From NCBI GenBank assembly GCA_944472155.2, contig OX235272.1, forward strand, positions 93,874,020 to 93,938,019: a stretch of DNA of 64,000 nt, given 5' to 3'. The translations under genes and the position numbers were made by a program. The DNA is from Trichobilharzia szidati. Lineage: Eukaryota > Platyhelminthes > Trematoda > Strigeidida > Schistosomatidae. Position 1 is the stretch's first letter. Every line of letters starts with the position of its first letter. Below the pieces are notes generated by a model. It saw only the letters and a list, made by a program, of their open reading frames with translations. It ran no database searches and had not been told where the DNA came from. Shown here in pieces: positions 20,791-32,880 of the stretch.

Positions 20791-21261
20791 TGTGTTATTT
20801 TCTATACATGTTCCCCCCAGACGACTCATTCATTCGCTTACTTATCAAGACATACGGAAGAAGCAGTATCTTATCCTTCTCCTGTTAACAAGTAAAAGTA
20901 ATCGAAGTGTGGTTTTTATTAAAATGTGTAACAATAATTCATTTACATTTACATTCTTGCTAATTGAGATAAATGCATCATCAAGATAATGACAATATTA
21001 GTCCAATAAATTGATGACATGATTCAATAGTTAAGTTTCAAGTTTCACGGGGAAGAAGCCTTCTAGAACAGTACCTACTCGTGAGCCTTAAGGAATCACA
21101 CCTCCTTGCCAGTAATATGTATTACTGAAGGCAAAGTTTACATTCATAGTACATTTAAGGAGTAATTCTTTTAAGCTAAACAATGGAATACCCATGTCCA
21201 TTCATCTTTTAGTGGTTTGTTGATGCATGTAATCCACTGTTCCATTATTATTTATTTTTTT
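20791..21261. other. Unassigned
   Basis: No gene or family recognised. Confidence 0.5.
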
Positions 21262-21425
21262 TCCTTTGCGTTCTGATTACGATGCTAGCGTCACGCCTCA
21301 CTTTTCCTCCTCAACAGTCTTACAACCATCTAGGTAGGGTAGGTAAAGGTGTGTGCCCACCTGGAATCAAACCATAGGCCACATGCATGAATGCTGAGCA
21401 TTCTGTTGCTGAACCACCATTCCAA
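21262..21425 (-). mobile_element. SINE-C relic
   Basis: Blocks tttcctttgcgttc, gcctcac, aggtaaaggtgtg and a decayed B box followed by ccacatgca are in minus-strand SINE-C order. Confidence 0.45.
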
Positions 21426-21574
21426 CAAGTGGTATATTCGTGAATAGAGAGGATGCATCCATATATATATATCATATTAAATTCGGACAACGTCAAAGAT
21501 ATCAATACTTTTCTAATCCACAATTTCTTTGTTCATAGGTCCCAAAATTTGAACTAATCACTTTTTAGTTCCAC

Positions 21575-21690
21575 CTGATAGTGAATTATACATATCTAAA
21601 ACTGAATTAAGAAGAAGAAGACCCGGTTTGTGCACTTTGGGTAGGCCATAAAATCGTACATTGTCGGTCACTGCTGGTGGTTTCATTAGT
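21575..21690 (-). pseudogene. PLE reverse transcriptase scrap
   Basis: The minus-strand frame reads RFYGLPKVHKPGLLLNSV, the YGLPKxHKP block that marks PLE and telomerase-related RTs. About 35 codons remain. The rest of 21426-21816 is unassigned. Confidence 0.6.
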
Positions 21691-21816
21691 GAGTTTCAAA
21701 TTACTTACTATTCACTACTTTCTAGATAATACACACCAATGGTAGAAACTGAACGAAGATTGAGTGACGATATTTTGATATCGAAATATATCCGTTCAAT
21801 CCTCCAATTACCACTA

Positions 21817-22345
21817 CTGGAAATCTTCGTCACTCAACTCACCATCAACAACAAAATTCGGATTTTCAATACAAACGTCAAGTCAGTCAGTTCTTCTATA
21901 CGGATGGATCAGAAACTTGGCGAGTCACAAAGAATATTTCTAACAGCCTGTTGCAGACCTTTATCAACAACTGTCCTCGTTCTACACTCAAAATCAGATG
22001 GCCGGCCGGAAAGAGTCACCAACAAGAAACAAACTGTGGGAACAAACAAAACAAGAACCAATCGCTCAACAAATATGCAGGAGAAAGTGGAGATGGGTTA
22101 GACACTCGCTGAGGAGGCCACTCGCTGAGTGACATCGCGCGACAGGCCATTGCTCGAGTGGAACCCGAAAGGGCAACGGCGAGTATGCCGTCCAAGGGTG
22201 ACATGGAGGAGATCGTGTGAAGAGGAATTGAAACAGGATGGACTAACATGGATGCAAGTGAAAAGTACAGCAGAAGACAGAAGGAAGTGAAGGCGTGCAG
22301 TTGAAGCCCTATGTTCCACTAGGAACCCAAGGGAACAATAATAAT
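21817..22345 (+). mobile_element. RTE-A1 3' end, unit 1
   Basis: It starts at KIRIFNTNVKS, runs through the RT tail and 3' UTR, and ends in aagggaacaataataat. The identical piece in unit 2 is 25105-25630. Confidence 0.75.
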
Positions 22346-22752
22346 ATATTGACACAGTGTCACTAACGATTAAAGGATGAAACGATTCACAACATAATGA
22401 GCGACTCCTGAAACATATCTATACTTTATTCGTGATTTCAAAAACTAGTCTGCAGTTGACCGAAATAAATTCTGAAAGCAAGAATGATTGTCAACAATGA
22501 ATGTTATGAAATATGAAGTATGCCAAAAACGAACCAATAAATGCATTCTACTCAACACACTGGAAATTCATGGGAACAGCATCATTGTCGTTCCTACTGA
22601 AGGAAAATGTGGCTGTAATTTTGATTTAAACACAATGGCGGATTGATAATATATTTACTGATCACTAAGAAGTATCCAGAATCATTTGTGTATCATAGGC
22701 GGTGACAAGTTATACCAGTCAGTATGCAATAAGCTAACCAATCTGAGAGATT

Positions 22753-22925
22753 TATCATCGTGGTGCACTTTTTAACATATTATTAGATGGTGATAGGCAA
22801 TCATAAGGAAGCTCTAGATCTAGGCTCGTGCTTATAGATACTCCTCATCAAGGCGTTCATTTGTGATGTTGAAGGAATGTTGGTCCCCACTTAGGTTCCA
22901 AATCACGACGGTAAGTCTCCTAGAT
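22753..22925 (-). mobile_element. SINE-B relic, unit 1
   Basis: Decayed minus-strand SINE-B; the hammerhead region reads ctagatctaggctcgtgc and the core has lost key bases. The copy in unit 2 is at 26042-26215. Confidence 0.45.
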
Positions 22926-22973
22926 TAGTGATCACGTTGTAAATTAACTTAGGGAGTCCATTCAGCACCACTA

Positions 22974-23195
22974 GGGACTGGTGGTGCAGTAGTAGAACGC
23001 TCGCCGAAAACATGCATGTGGTCCGGGGTCCGATCCCGGGTCAACGCACTCCTTTACCTCGCTAAGACGATGATAAACCTAGTAAAGAGGGAAGATTGGG
23101 CCTAACACTAGCAAACCCACTCCATAAAATAAAACCCTCTGTAACTGAAAATTCAACGCTCATACAAGAAGCCCTATGTTTCACTGAGAACGTAA
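22974..23195 (+). mobile_element. SINE-C, unit 1, tail interrupted
   Basis: tRNA-like head (gactggtggtgcagtag A-box region; ggtccgatcccgggtc B-box region), body, and the RTE-A-like tail gaagccctatgtttcac. At 23195 a CR1 3' end interrupts the tail, which resumes at 23781. Confidence 0.75.
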
Positions 23196-23780
23196 TAATA
23201 ATAATAATAATAATAATATGCTTTATTCCAAAACAGTACTTGTGATACAGAATGGAATTCTCAGCATTTTTACTACAGTATTGCATCCAGTTAGTACATT
23301 GTCAATAAATAGAATTCTACATAGATTGAGGAAACCACAGTTCATTATTACAACAGTACATTGGTATGTTCAGTAGCAAAGGTAAAGCTGAAACAGTGTT
23401 TGAAGGTGTTAGAAAAGTGGGAGCTGTCTTATTAACTGGCGTAAGCGAAAGAAAGAGACAAAGCAGCACATAACGGAAAAAGAAGAGAGAGAAAAGGAAC
23501 AGAAAGAAAGGAAATGTTGAACCTATTGATGAAGTGGGTTGGAAAGATGAGATCCAGTTATACTAATGACTATTTAATGAATTATAGGTGTCACGCCTAA
23601 TGCTTTCTTTATCACACAGAACTCGAGCTAAGTAGGGTATGGTTGAGTTTTTGTACTTGCTGGTGCGAGCATATAGTTTTCTATATTGGCTTCTGGTTTT
23701 ACCTGATGAGATGCAAGGGGAGAGTTGTGAGTGAAGAGGGTGGTGTGAGTTAGATAAAATGGATAAAGGATAAAATAAGA
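23196..23780 (-). mobile_element. CR1 3' end inserted in unit 1 only
   Basis: TAA tail at the left, family 3' UTR, then the RT C-terminus on the minus strand. Read in the correct frame, 23580-23755 is open and gives SQLSPCISSGKTRSQYRK and YLARVLCDKES before a stop. Unit 2 shows the uninterrupted site (gaacgtaaaggaataaa at 26479-26495). The insertion is 588 bp. Confidence 0.8.
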
Positions 23781-23867
23781 TAAAGGAATAAAATAATAAA
23801 TACTAATAATAATAATAGGGACTGCATACATGAAATTGGTTACTCCCCAGCAGTCAATCAATAAATC

Positions 23868-24050
23868 TATTACAGACCTAAAGGAGGGCAGACAGAAGAT
23901 TGGAAATATCTTTAACTGTAGCCCTAAGTGGACATCGGTTCTTGCAGATGCAGATGCAGATGCACCTCACTGACGAGTGTTAATAAACATGAAACCTAGG
24001 TACAGTGTTCATTTCGATTGCCTCCTATCATCCGAGATCAACTGTAACAC
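23868..24050 (+). mobile_element. SINE-B relic, unit 1
   Basis: Plus strand. The agacctaaaggaggg head, the ctgacgagtgttaat-acatgaaacctaggta hammerhead-like block and the tgcctcc-atcatcc body are recognisable; stem II is destroyed. The copy in unit 2 is at 26570-26752. Confidence 0.45.
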
Positions 24051-24799
24051 TTTGATTTCATTATGAGATGAAACTAAGTTTAACTCTATGGAAGGTCGAA
24101 TAGGAAACATTGATGTCACTATGTGATGAAACCTCAGGTAGCATCGAGGAACGTATCGAAATGAGTCAGTTTTTCGTAAGCGATTTAAAGGTCGTGCCAG
24201 GTAAATAGTGCAACCTATTTGGAGATTATAAGGTACTTACACTTTCATATATTCTTCTACTCGTTTTAAACGAGTAATTAAAACAGCTTTCATCAGCCAT
24301 ATCAAAATAATAATTCAAACTATAGAAGTCTCGACTCTTCGACTCACCTGCATTATGCTTTAATTGGATCAGTCAGTTCACATAGTCAACTTTACAAAGT
24401 AGCCTAGATTCCGGTTACTTCAATAAACCAGCATTAATTGCTCTTAGCTCGTAACCTAAAGAAACTTCGAACATCTGACGTATTTCAGAAGTTCTCTATC
24501 ATGACTATTATGGAAGTATTCCATCATCCATGTATCTGTGTAGTTATTAACTAAGACATACAACTGCAGGAGTTCGTTTCCAGCACAGGATGTTGATGAA
24601 CTAGAAATGATTTTGGTTGTTTCCACACGAAAAGGACTAACAGCTGTGATTTTATGTGCTGTATGTGTAACTCAATATATCTGTGCGTTGAAGTTTTTGT
24701 AGCAGTTTGGTTAAGTTTTGGGGAGTGGAGTTGCTAGCACCACGCCCCAACCCTCCCTCTTTATCCGGGATTGGGACCGGCTAGAAAATTAGTGAGCTA

Positions 24800-25630
24800 G
24801 TATTCTAGGCGAGGTTACAAGTGAAAACCGACAAAATGGTCGAAGAAGCGGCAAAGATAGGACTCCAGGTGAACATAGACAACACAGAGGTTATGAAAAT
24901 AACCAACCAACCAACCAACAACAGCAACAGCAGCAGCAACAACATCCACCGCCAATCACCATCAACGGGAGGGATTTGAAAGAGGTTACTTCATTCACTC
25001 ACTTATCTAGGGAGCATTGTCTCAACTACAGGAGGAACGCACGACGAGGATGTCAAATCGAGAATGGGGAAGGCGAGAAACACATTCATCAACCTGAAAC
25101 CAATCTGGAAATCTTCGTCACTCAACTCACCATCAACAACAAAATTCGGATTTTCAATACAAACGTCAAGTCAGTCAGTTCTTCTATACGGATGGATCAG
25201 AAACTTGGCGAGTCACAAAGAATATTTCTAACAGCCTGTTGCAGACCTTTATCAACAACTGTCCTCGTTCTACACTCAAAATCAGATGGCCGGCCGGAAA
25301 GAGTCACCAACAAGAAACAAACTGTGGGAACAAACAAAACAAGAACCAATCGCTCAACAAATATGCAGGAGAAAGTGGAGATGGGTTAGACACTCGCTGA
25401 GGAGGCCACTCGCTGAGTGACATCGCGCGACAGGCCATTGCTCGAGTGGAACCCGAAAGGGCAACGGCGAGTATGCCGTCCAAGGGTGACATGGAGGAGA
25501 TCGTGTGAAGAGGAATTGAAACAGGATGGACTAACATGGATGCAAGTGAAAAGTACAGCAGAAGACAGAAGGAAGTGAAGGCGTGCAGTTGAAGCCCTAT
25601 GTTCCACTAGGAACCCAAGGGAACAATAAT
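24800..25630 (+). mobile_element. RTE-A1 copy at the unit 1/2 junction
   Basis: It spans the RT from the KLVEEAA segment through the 3' UTR. A 137-codon frame (24976-25389) mixes two reading frames of the RT tail, so it is a frameshifted relic. The duplication breakpoint lies inside it at 25105. Confidence 0.7.
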
Positions 25631-26263
25631 AATATATTGACACAGTGTCACTAACGATTAAAGGATGAAACGATTCACAACATAATGAGCGACTCCTGAA
25701 ACATATCTATACTTTATTCGTGATTTCAAAAAACTAGTCTGCAGTTGACCGAAATAAATTCTGAAAGCAAGAATGATTGTCAACAATGAATGTTATGAAA
25801 TATGAAGTATGCCAAAAACGAACCAATAAATGCATTCTACTCAACACACTGGAAATTCATGGGAACAGCATCATTGTCGTTCCTACTGAAGGAAAATGTG
25901 GCTGTAATTTTGATTTAAACACAATGGCGGAATGATAATATATTTTACTGATCACTAAGAAGTATCCAGAATCATTTGTGTATTATAGGCAGTGACAAGT
26001 TATACCAGTCAGTATGCAATAAGCTAACCAATCTGAGAGATTTATCATCGTGGTGCACTTTTTAACATATTATTAGATGGTGATAGGCAATCATAAGGAA
26101 GCTCTAGATCTAGGCTCGTGCTTATAGATACTCCTCATCAAGGCGTTCATTTGTGATGTTGAAGGAATGTTGGTCCCCACTTAGGTTCCAAATCACGACG
26201 GTAAGTCTCCTAGATTAGTGATCACGTTGTAAATTAACTTAGGGAGTCCATTCAGCACCACTA

Positions 26264-26510
26264 GGGACTGGTGGTGCAGTAGTAGAACGCTCGCCGAAAA
26301 CATGCATGTGGTCCGGGGTCCGATCCCGGGTCAACGCACTCCTTTACCTCGCTAAGACGATGATAAACCTAGTAAAGAGGGAAGATTGGGCCTAACACTA
26401 GCAAACCCACTCCATAAAATAAAACCCTCTGTAACTGAAAATTCAACGCTCATACAAGAAGCCTTATGTTTCACTGAGAACGTAAAGGAATAAAATAATA
26501 AATACTAATA
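26264..26510 (+). mobile_element. SINE-C, unit 2, uninterrupted
   Basis: Same copy as 22974-23195 but with the tail continuous into aaaggaataaaataat. It shows the pre-insertion state for the CR1 insertion of unit 1. Confidence 0.8.
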
Positions 26511-27499
26511 ATAATAATAGGGACTGCATACATGAAATTGGTTACTCCCCAGCAGTCAATCAATAAATCTATTACAGACCTAAAGGAGGGCAGACAGAAG
26601 ATTGGAAATATCTTTAACTGTAGCCCTAAGTGGACATCGGTTCTTGCAGATGCAGATGCAGATGCACCTCACTGACGAGTGTTAATAAACATGAAACCTA
26701 GGTACAGTGTTCATTTCGATTGCCTCCTATCATCCGAGATCAACTGTAACACTTTGATTTCATTATGAGATGAAACTAAGTTTAACTCTATGGAAGGTCG
26801 AATAGGAAACATTGATGTCACTATGTGATGAAACCTCAGGTAGCATCGAGGAACGTATCGAAATGAGTCAGTTTTTCGTAAGCGATTTAAAGGTCGTGCC
26901 AGGTAAATAGTGCAACCTATTTGGAGATTATAAGGTACTTACACTTTCATATATTCTTCTACTCGTTTTAAACGAGTAATTAAAACAGCTTTCATCAGCC
27001 ATATCAAAATAATAATTCAAACTATAGAAGTCTCGACTCTTCGACTCACCTGCATTATGCTTTAATTGGATCAGTCAGTTCACATAGTCAACTTTACAAA
27101 GTAGCCTAGATTCCGGTTACTTCAATAAACCAGCATTAATTGCTCTTAGCTCGTAACCTAAAGAAACTTCGAACATCTGACGTATTTCAGAAGTTCTCTA
27201 TCATGACTATTATGGAAGTATTCCATCATCCATGTATCTGTGTAGTTATTAACTAAGACATACAACTGCAGGAGTTCGTTTCCAGCACAGGATGTTGATG
27301 AACTAGAAATGATTTTGGTTGTTTCCACACGAAAAGGACTAACAGCTGTGATTTTATGTGCTGTATGTGTAACTCAATATATCTGTGCGTTGAAGTTTTT
27401 GTAGCAGTTTGGTTAAGTTTTGGGGGTGGAGTTGCTAGCACCACGCCCCAACCCTCCCTCTTTATCCGGGATTGGGACCGGCTAGAAAACTAGTGAGCT

Positions 27500-28335
27500 A
27501 GTAATCTAGGCGAGGTTACAAGCGAAAACCGACAAACTGGTCGAAGAAGCAGCAAAGACAGGACTCCAGGTGAACATAGACAAGACGGAGGTTATGAAAA
27601 TAACCAACCAACCAACCAACAACAGCAACAGCAGCAGCAACAACATCCACCGCCAATCACCATCAACGGGAGGGATTTGAAAGAGGTTACTTCATTCACT
27701 CACTTATCTAGGGAGCATTGTCTCAACTACAGGAGGAACGCACGACGAGGATGTCAAATCGAGAATGGGGAAGGCGAGAAACACATTCATCAACCTGAAA
27801 CCAATCTGGAAATCTTCGTCACTCAACTCACCATCAACAACAAAATTCGGATTTTCAATACAAACGTCAAGTCAGTCAGTTCTTCTATACGGATGGATCA
27901 GAAACTTGGCGAGTCACAAAGAATATTTCTAACAGCCTGTTGCAGACCTTTATCAACAACTGTCCTCGTTCTACACTCAAAATCAGATGGCCGGCCGGAA
28001 AGAGTCACCAACAAGAAACAAACTGTGGGAACAAACAAAGCAAGAACCAATCGGTCAACAAATATGCAGGAGAAAGTGGAGATGGATTGAACACTCGCTG
28101 AGGAGGCCACTGGGTGACATCGCGCGTCAGGCCATAACTCGAGTGGAACCCAAAAGGAAAGCGACGAGTGGGACGTTCAAGGGTGACATGGAGGAGATCG
28201 TGTGAGGAGGAGTTGAAACAGTATGGACTAACATGGATGCAGGTGAAAAGTACAGTAGAAGACAAAAGCAAGTGGAGACGTGCAATTGAAGCCCTATGTT
28301 CCACTGGGAACCCAAAGGAATAATAATAATGTGTA
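27500..28335 (+). mobile_element. RTE-A1 copy at the unit 2/3 junction
   Basis: Like 24800-25630, with slightly better sequence at its start (TEVMK codons intact). Beyond 28083 it differs from units 1 and 2 and ends in aacccaaaggaataataat. This may be the ancestral 3' end outside the duplication. Confidence 0.7.
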
Positions 28336-28900
28336 ACTCATATCGACTTCTAACATTCACCATGATAAACTGTCCTACACATTTTAAATAATCCTAAGCC
28401 TACTTTAATGCTTGCATATTTTTCTTATTAAAATCAAAAATACTAATGAAGGAGTACATCAACTTTAAATTTTTGTTCTGTTTCTTTTAATTTTTAAAGA
28501 AACTACTAATTTAAGATAACCGCCATATTTTTATTCGGTTAACTAAAACTTTTCATGTCTAATCAATAAGAGCATCGAACAACAACAAAAAAGAAACAAA
28601 ACGATACTGATGATAATGAATTCATTTAGATAAGTATACAGTCAGTAAAAAGAAAAAACAAAAATTAAAATTAGTCAAGCGAATAAACACTCAGTGATGA
28701 TGATGACAACATCAAACTTCATTAATTTCACAGACACGCATCTACAAAGTCTCAAGATGATCTATTTACAGTATTAATAATTAATTATTTAGCTGCTTCA
28801 ATCAATCAACCTTGCAATTATTTTCCTAGGTTATGTGTCATCATTGCCTTTATGTCAGCAAATCACCTGTTGACTTAGTTCTTATTATTTTGCCCCCGTT
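28336..28900. other. Unassigned AT-rich sequence
   Basis: Nothing recognised. Confidence 0.5.
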
Positions 28901-29140
28901 CCTGTTAAAGTGAAGGCCATTCTGTCTTTGAACTGTCTGAGAGAATTGCTTGGTGTGTGTGATTGTTGATGACAAAGTTTGGATGCCACCTTATTCGGAA
29001 TATTCTATTTGATTCTAAGGTACTTCTTATGGTTGGTTTTGGTTCAATAATTCTCTTTTATAGCACTTGATTTATAACTGAGATCTAATTTGATCTGAAC
29101 AGCTGCCTAACGATATTTTGTAGGTGATTTTGAGCTTTGG
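28901..29140 (-). mobile_element. PLE-3 N-terminal relic
   Basis: The blocks tgtctgagagaattg and atctaatttgatctg align with 9400-9535 on the minus strand. All frames are broken. Confidence 0.35.
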
Positions 29141-29194
29141 TGCCTTATTACTGTTAAATAGTACCACTGACTTCGTGGTAAATAAATTTCACCT

Positions 29195-29700
29195 TCAGGA
29201 TTTCATTATGAAATAACATCGGTTAGAGGACCATTGGAAAACCTGAGAGTACTGCCCAGCTGTTTCGTCCTAGTTTGGGACTCTTCATCAGTACGCACAC
29301 ACTCATCAAATCCCTGAAAACCAATACTTGAATATCAATGAGATGCTCACTAGTGACTGTCCCTATTCAGGTAGGTAGGTACCTGGGTTCCAGTGGGAAG
29401 TCGTGACCAGTGGAGTACAGCAGACTGCGGGTGTGAGGACAAATACTCTCCGATGACATTTGCTAGTGCTCGCTCCGGATCACGAACTGGTAGAAGTTAG
29501 AATTCATAGACCATTGAATGGTCAACGAGGTCGGTTTGTAACCGGAAGGTCCGAGGTTCGAACCTGAACAGCGGGTGTATACTGGTGAAGAGTCCCTAAC
29601 CAGGACGAGACAACTGTTCTAATTGTCCTATAACCGGTATCAGTTCATGATGAAGTCCTGAAACCAGTCAGATCCCTGCGAACCAACATTTAAATCTCAT
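29195..29700 (+). mobile_element. SINE-A composite: inverted piece plus full unit
   Basis: Minus-strand 3' half (29195-29296), then a plus-strand unit end (atccctgaaaaccaatacttg), then a full plus unit to 29700. The B box is ggttcgaacc. The hammerhead-like block is aggacgagac, one base off GAAA. Confidence 0.65.
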
Positions 29701-30551
29701 TCTGTTGTCTTTGGGGCCTTTTGTATTAACGAGTAACTAAAGGTGGTTTTAGTCAGCTATACAAGAGAACATGTAGGTCAGTTTCCTGCGTCAAGACCAC
29801 AACACATTGGTTTCAGTCGTTACATGGTGAACGTATACTTCAGTCCAACAGGTATCCTATGTGTATCAAGACTGTAAGCAAGCTGACTTTGCCCAACTTG
29901 ACTTTATTCTCTATTTTTCAAAAAGAAATGTTTTTTTTTTCAAATGAACAACCTACAAAGGTAGAAACGAAAAGGAAAATGTTAAAGGGTAGAGAAATGA
30001 AAATAAATTTTTCAGTGACTGCAGCAACAAAAGTAAAAAAATGAACAACAACCAAAAAACAAAAACAAACACAGTCATTTTAGAGGAAAATAGACAAGAA
30101 ACAGTTGAGAAAGAAAGAGAGGCTAAATTGAATTTATATATATATATATATATATATATTGTAAATGTGTGTAAACCACAAAAAGAAGCACACTGGTTAA
30201 TGGAAACAAAACAAAACATCAGCATTTCTGACTCTTTCGTCTGCTTATAACACAAGTGGTATAGAAGATGAAGAGGAAAGCGAAACAGAACACACAGTTT
30301 CGTTAAACAAAATACAAAAAGAAGGTCTATGCTAAGCATTACAAGTAATCGAAATACTGGACAGAAAGGAAGGAATATACACACAGCTTGAGATATCAAC
30401 TGATTTGTCATCAGTGTATAAAAGGTGAATGAAAGAAACATAAATAGTTGCACAGAAAAAAATTGATTACGGTAGTATTTCTAAACTAATGACTATGTTC
30501 GCAGTTTCATCATAATGGAAGGAACACAAAGCAATAGATTCCGAGCAATCG
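29701..30551. other. Unassigned, with (TA)n run
   Basis: A TA run at about 30136-30167 and a T run near 29932. A long hydrophobic minus-strand open frame (29953-30453) includes the TA run and looks spurious. Confidence 0.5.
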
Positions 30552-30562
30552 GTTGAATACTT

Positions 30563-31124
30563 TGATTGGACACTAGTTGGTAACTAGTGTGTGTGTCTAG
30601 TTCTTTTTTTTACTTCAGACTGAATTCTATCAGTCAGTCAGGTTCGCAATGTGGCACCACCATGCTAAATAGCTTGCCGCCACAGTACACAATGATTTGA
30701 TGATATTAGATGGTTGATCGTGATCGGAAGTAAGCCCCGCCTGACCTAGGTTTCGTGCTAATTGGCACTCACCAGTCAGTCAACAAGGCGTATCTTCAAT
30801 CCTCAAAGAACTCATGGTCCTTCTGAGGTTCGAACCCACGTCACCCATTGTTACAGTCGGAGCCTTTACCACTGAGAAATTTGGTCTCCTAATTGACCTC
30901 CTGTAGGACTGTATTGGATAATTGGAGTGTGCGAGCCCGAATAGCTCAGTGGTAGCGTCTCTGAATGCAGTACTCACTGGGTGACACGGGTTCGAATCTC
31001 AGAAGGGACATGAGTTCTTTGAAGATTGAAGATACGCCTTCTTGACTGGTGAGTGCCAACTAGCACGAAACCTAGGTCAGGTGAGGCTTTCTACCGATTG
31101 CTTCTAACCATCTAACACCAACCA
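30563..31124. mobile_element. SINE-B head-to-head pair with target duplication
   Basis: A minus-strand SINE-B (30563-30915) faces a plus-strand one (about 30920-31124). The pair is bounded by gttgaatactt (30552-30562) and gttgaataatt (31125-31135). The plus copy keeps tRNA-like boxes (agctcagtggtagcg; gggttcgaatc). Confidence 0.7.
31037..31083 (+). ncRNA. Hammerhead motif, mutated core
   Basis: Stem II GTGC-CAACTA-GCAC, GAAA, CCTAGG and GTC are intact. The first core block reads CTGGTGA, and stem I is weakened (CAGG instead of CAAGG). Confidence 0.45.
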
Positions 31125-31321
31125 GTTGAATAATTGAGAAAATAAGCTTGTCAAATTATTAACTGAAGTATATTCATAACCAAGATTTCCTGTCCACCAC
31201 CTTTGTACGCACACAGCATGAAAAGACACAGGTAGTTTTAAGTAAGACTTGAAAAGAACATACAGTCTAGTACTAACAATTCAAGGTCATTTCGACATAT
31301 CAGATACACTATTATTATTAT

Positions 31322-31740
31322 TGTTTCTTTTAATTCCTAGAGGAACACAGGGCTTCAGCCGTGCGTCTCCATTGCGTTCGGTTCTCTGCTAGAGTCTTCA
31401 CCTGGCTCCAAGTCTGCCCACACGTTTTCATCTCCTCTTCACATGACCTCCTCCAAGTCAACCACCTCCAAGCACTGACGAATAACTCTCCGTTTCCCTT
31501 TCGCGTTCCACTCGAGCGATGGCTTGTCTAGTGATGTCACTTGATGGTTTCCTCAGAGTATGGCCAGCCAATCCATCTCCATTTCTTCCGGCCTATTTGT
31601 TTCACAATTGGTTCCTGGTTGGTTCGCTCATTGCCAGAGATCTCTGTTGCTGATCTTTTCTAGCCGGCTATCTGATCTTGAGTAGTATTGAGCGAATACA
31701 ACTGTTGATAAAGGTTTGTAGTTTGTTTGAGATGTAGGTG
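31322..31740 (-). mobile_element. RTE-A2 3' end
   Basis: Minus strand: ATTATT tail, tttcttttaattccta, agggcttcagccgtg, then the RT tail back to the KIRW-type block. It is close to the end of 33815-35465. Bases 31136-31321 are unassigned. Confidence 0.7.
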
Positions 31741-31764
31741 TCTAACATGTTTGGTGATTTGATT

Positions 31765-32010
31765 GGTTTTATTCCTTTGCGTTCCCAGTGGAACACAAGG
31801 CTTCAAGATAGAGCTTAGAAATTTCAGTAGCAGTGGTACTTATTTTTACGAGATGAAGTTGCTGGTTAGCCTCATGCCCAACCTTCCCTTTTCACTAGTC
31901 TTATTACTAGCTTAGCGAGGTAAAGGAGTGCGTCGGTGGCCAGGGATCGAACACCGAACCACCTCTGTGGTTGGTAAGTATTCTATACCGTTATGCCACA
32001 CAGACACACA
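31765..32010 (-). mobile_element. SINE-C copy
   Basis: Minus strand: tttgcgttcccagtggaac tail, gctagcctcatgccc-like body, gaggtaaaggagtgcgtcg and a decayed tRNA-like part ending in ataccgttatgccac. Confidence 0.65.
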
Positions 32011-32039
32011 GCATGTTGGCAGTTGTGCCTAACTCATAA

Positions 32040-32470
32040 GAATTTCGCTGTGGTCGCTTTCTCAACCTGAGTGGTTTATTTGCGAAGTTTTCATCTCATC
32101 GGTACTCATCATTCTTATTGAGCTAGAATATTTTGTTGTTGTGTGAATTATTTTTTATTAGTTGATAAAATTGATCTATTAATGAAAACAAAACACGTAG
32201 TAGTTCAGTGAAGTCTCTTTTCAGAGGCGAATTCATTCACAGTTCCTTTACAATCTCAATTATATTTAATTATTTTTGTATGTGTGTGTGTGTACATTAG
32301 GTTTGTCAGTCAAGAACAACCTACCAAAGGCAATACGCTTTTGTCTCCTTTGTATTGCTGAAGCCTTAGGCATTCATTTGGAAGAACTAAAGTTTAAGTT
32401 TACAAAAGAAAGAAAATCATTCAACCACACCGACTATCATGTCAGCAACCGTGTTGATTTCTACTGACTT
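32040..32470. mobile_element. PLE relics
   Basis: Bases 32050-32120 resemble the PLE-3 gcgaagctttcatc motif. Plus-strand 32276-32467 (NNLPKAIRFCLLCIAEALG) resembles the C-terminal helix of PLE endonucleases. Both assignments are weak. Confidence 0.35.
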
Positions 32471-32544
32471 GATGTTTGTGTGCCCGCTTTTCTAACTTAG
32501 TATAACTTTTGTATTTGTATAATCTCAGCGAAATTGAAATGATT

Positions 32545-32600
32545 AATTCCAACGTTTCGTTCGGCAATCTGGTCCGAACTTCGAAATTAACATAACAGAG
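32545..32600 (-). ncRNA. PLE hammerhead-like hairpin
   Basis: Minus strand: GTTCGG-loop-CCGAAC followed by GAAACGTT. The first core block cannot be recognised, so only half the motif is left. A (GT)n run lies at 32782-32803. Confidence 0.3.
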
Positions 32601-32880
32601 GTTGTATATATAAAAGGAACATCTCTTGTTTTTGAAACTTTGTCCAATCATGAGTCATAAAACAGGCATCAACATGTATAATAAACAAAAATTGTATGAA
32701 CTGTGATCAAAATTTGACCTCAGACTTTCAAAATTAGTCTACTTTTGTTAAAAATATATGTGTATATGCAGTATACAATGGTGTGTGTGTGTGTGTGTGT
32801 GTGGGTGAACAGCCATAAAACATTTGTTAGACAATCGGGAATTTGACCAAGTGTGACTGATGTTGATACATATCCAAATT

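Larger units (their letters stand above)
21817..28083 (+). repeat. Tandem segmental duplication, 2.7-kb unit
   Basis: Units start at 21817, 25105 and 27806, each at ctggaaatcttcg inside RTE-A1. Unit 1 is 3288 bp (with a 588-bp insertion), unit 2 is 2701 bp, and unit 3 is partial, diverging near 28083. Units 1 and 2 differ by few bases, so the duplication or a gene conversion is recent. Each unit contains RTE-A1 3' end, unassigned DNA (22346-22750; 24060-24790), a decayed SINE-B pair and one SINE-C. Confidence 0.9.

Noticed and set aside
24976..25389. 137-codon open frame repeated at 27677-28090
   Set aside because: It combines shifted frames of the RTE-A RT tail. The near-identity of the two copies reflects the segmental duplication, not selection.
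29953..30453. 166-codon minus-strand open frame, hydrophobic
   Set aside because: It reads through the TA run (IYIYIYIY) and AT-rich DNA; its composition is what low-complexity sequence gives. No homologous family and no splice context.
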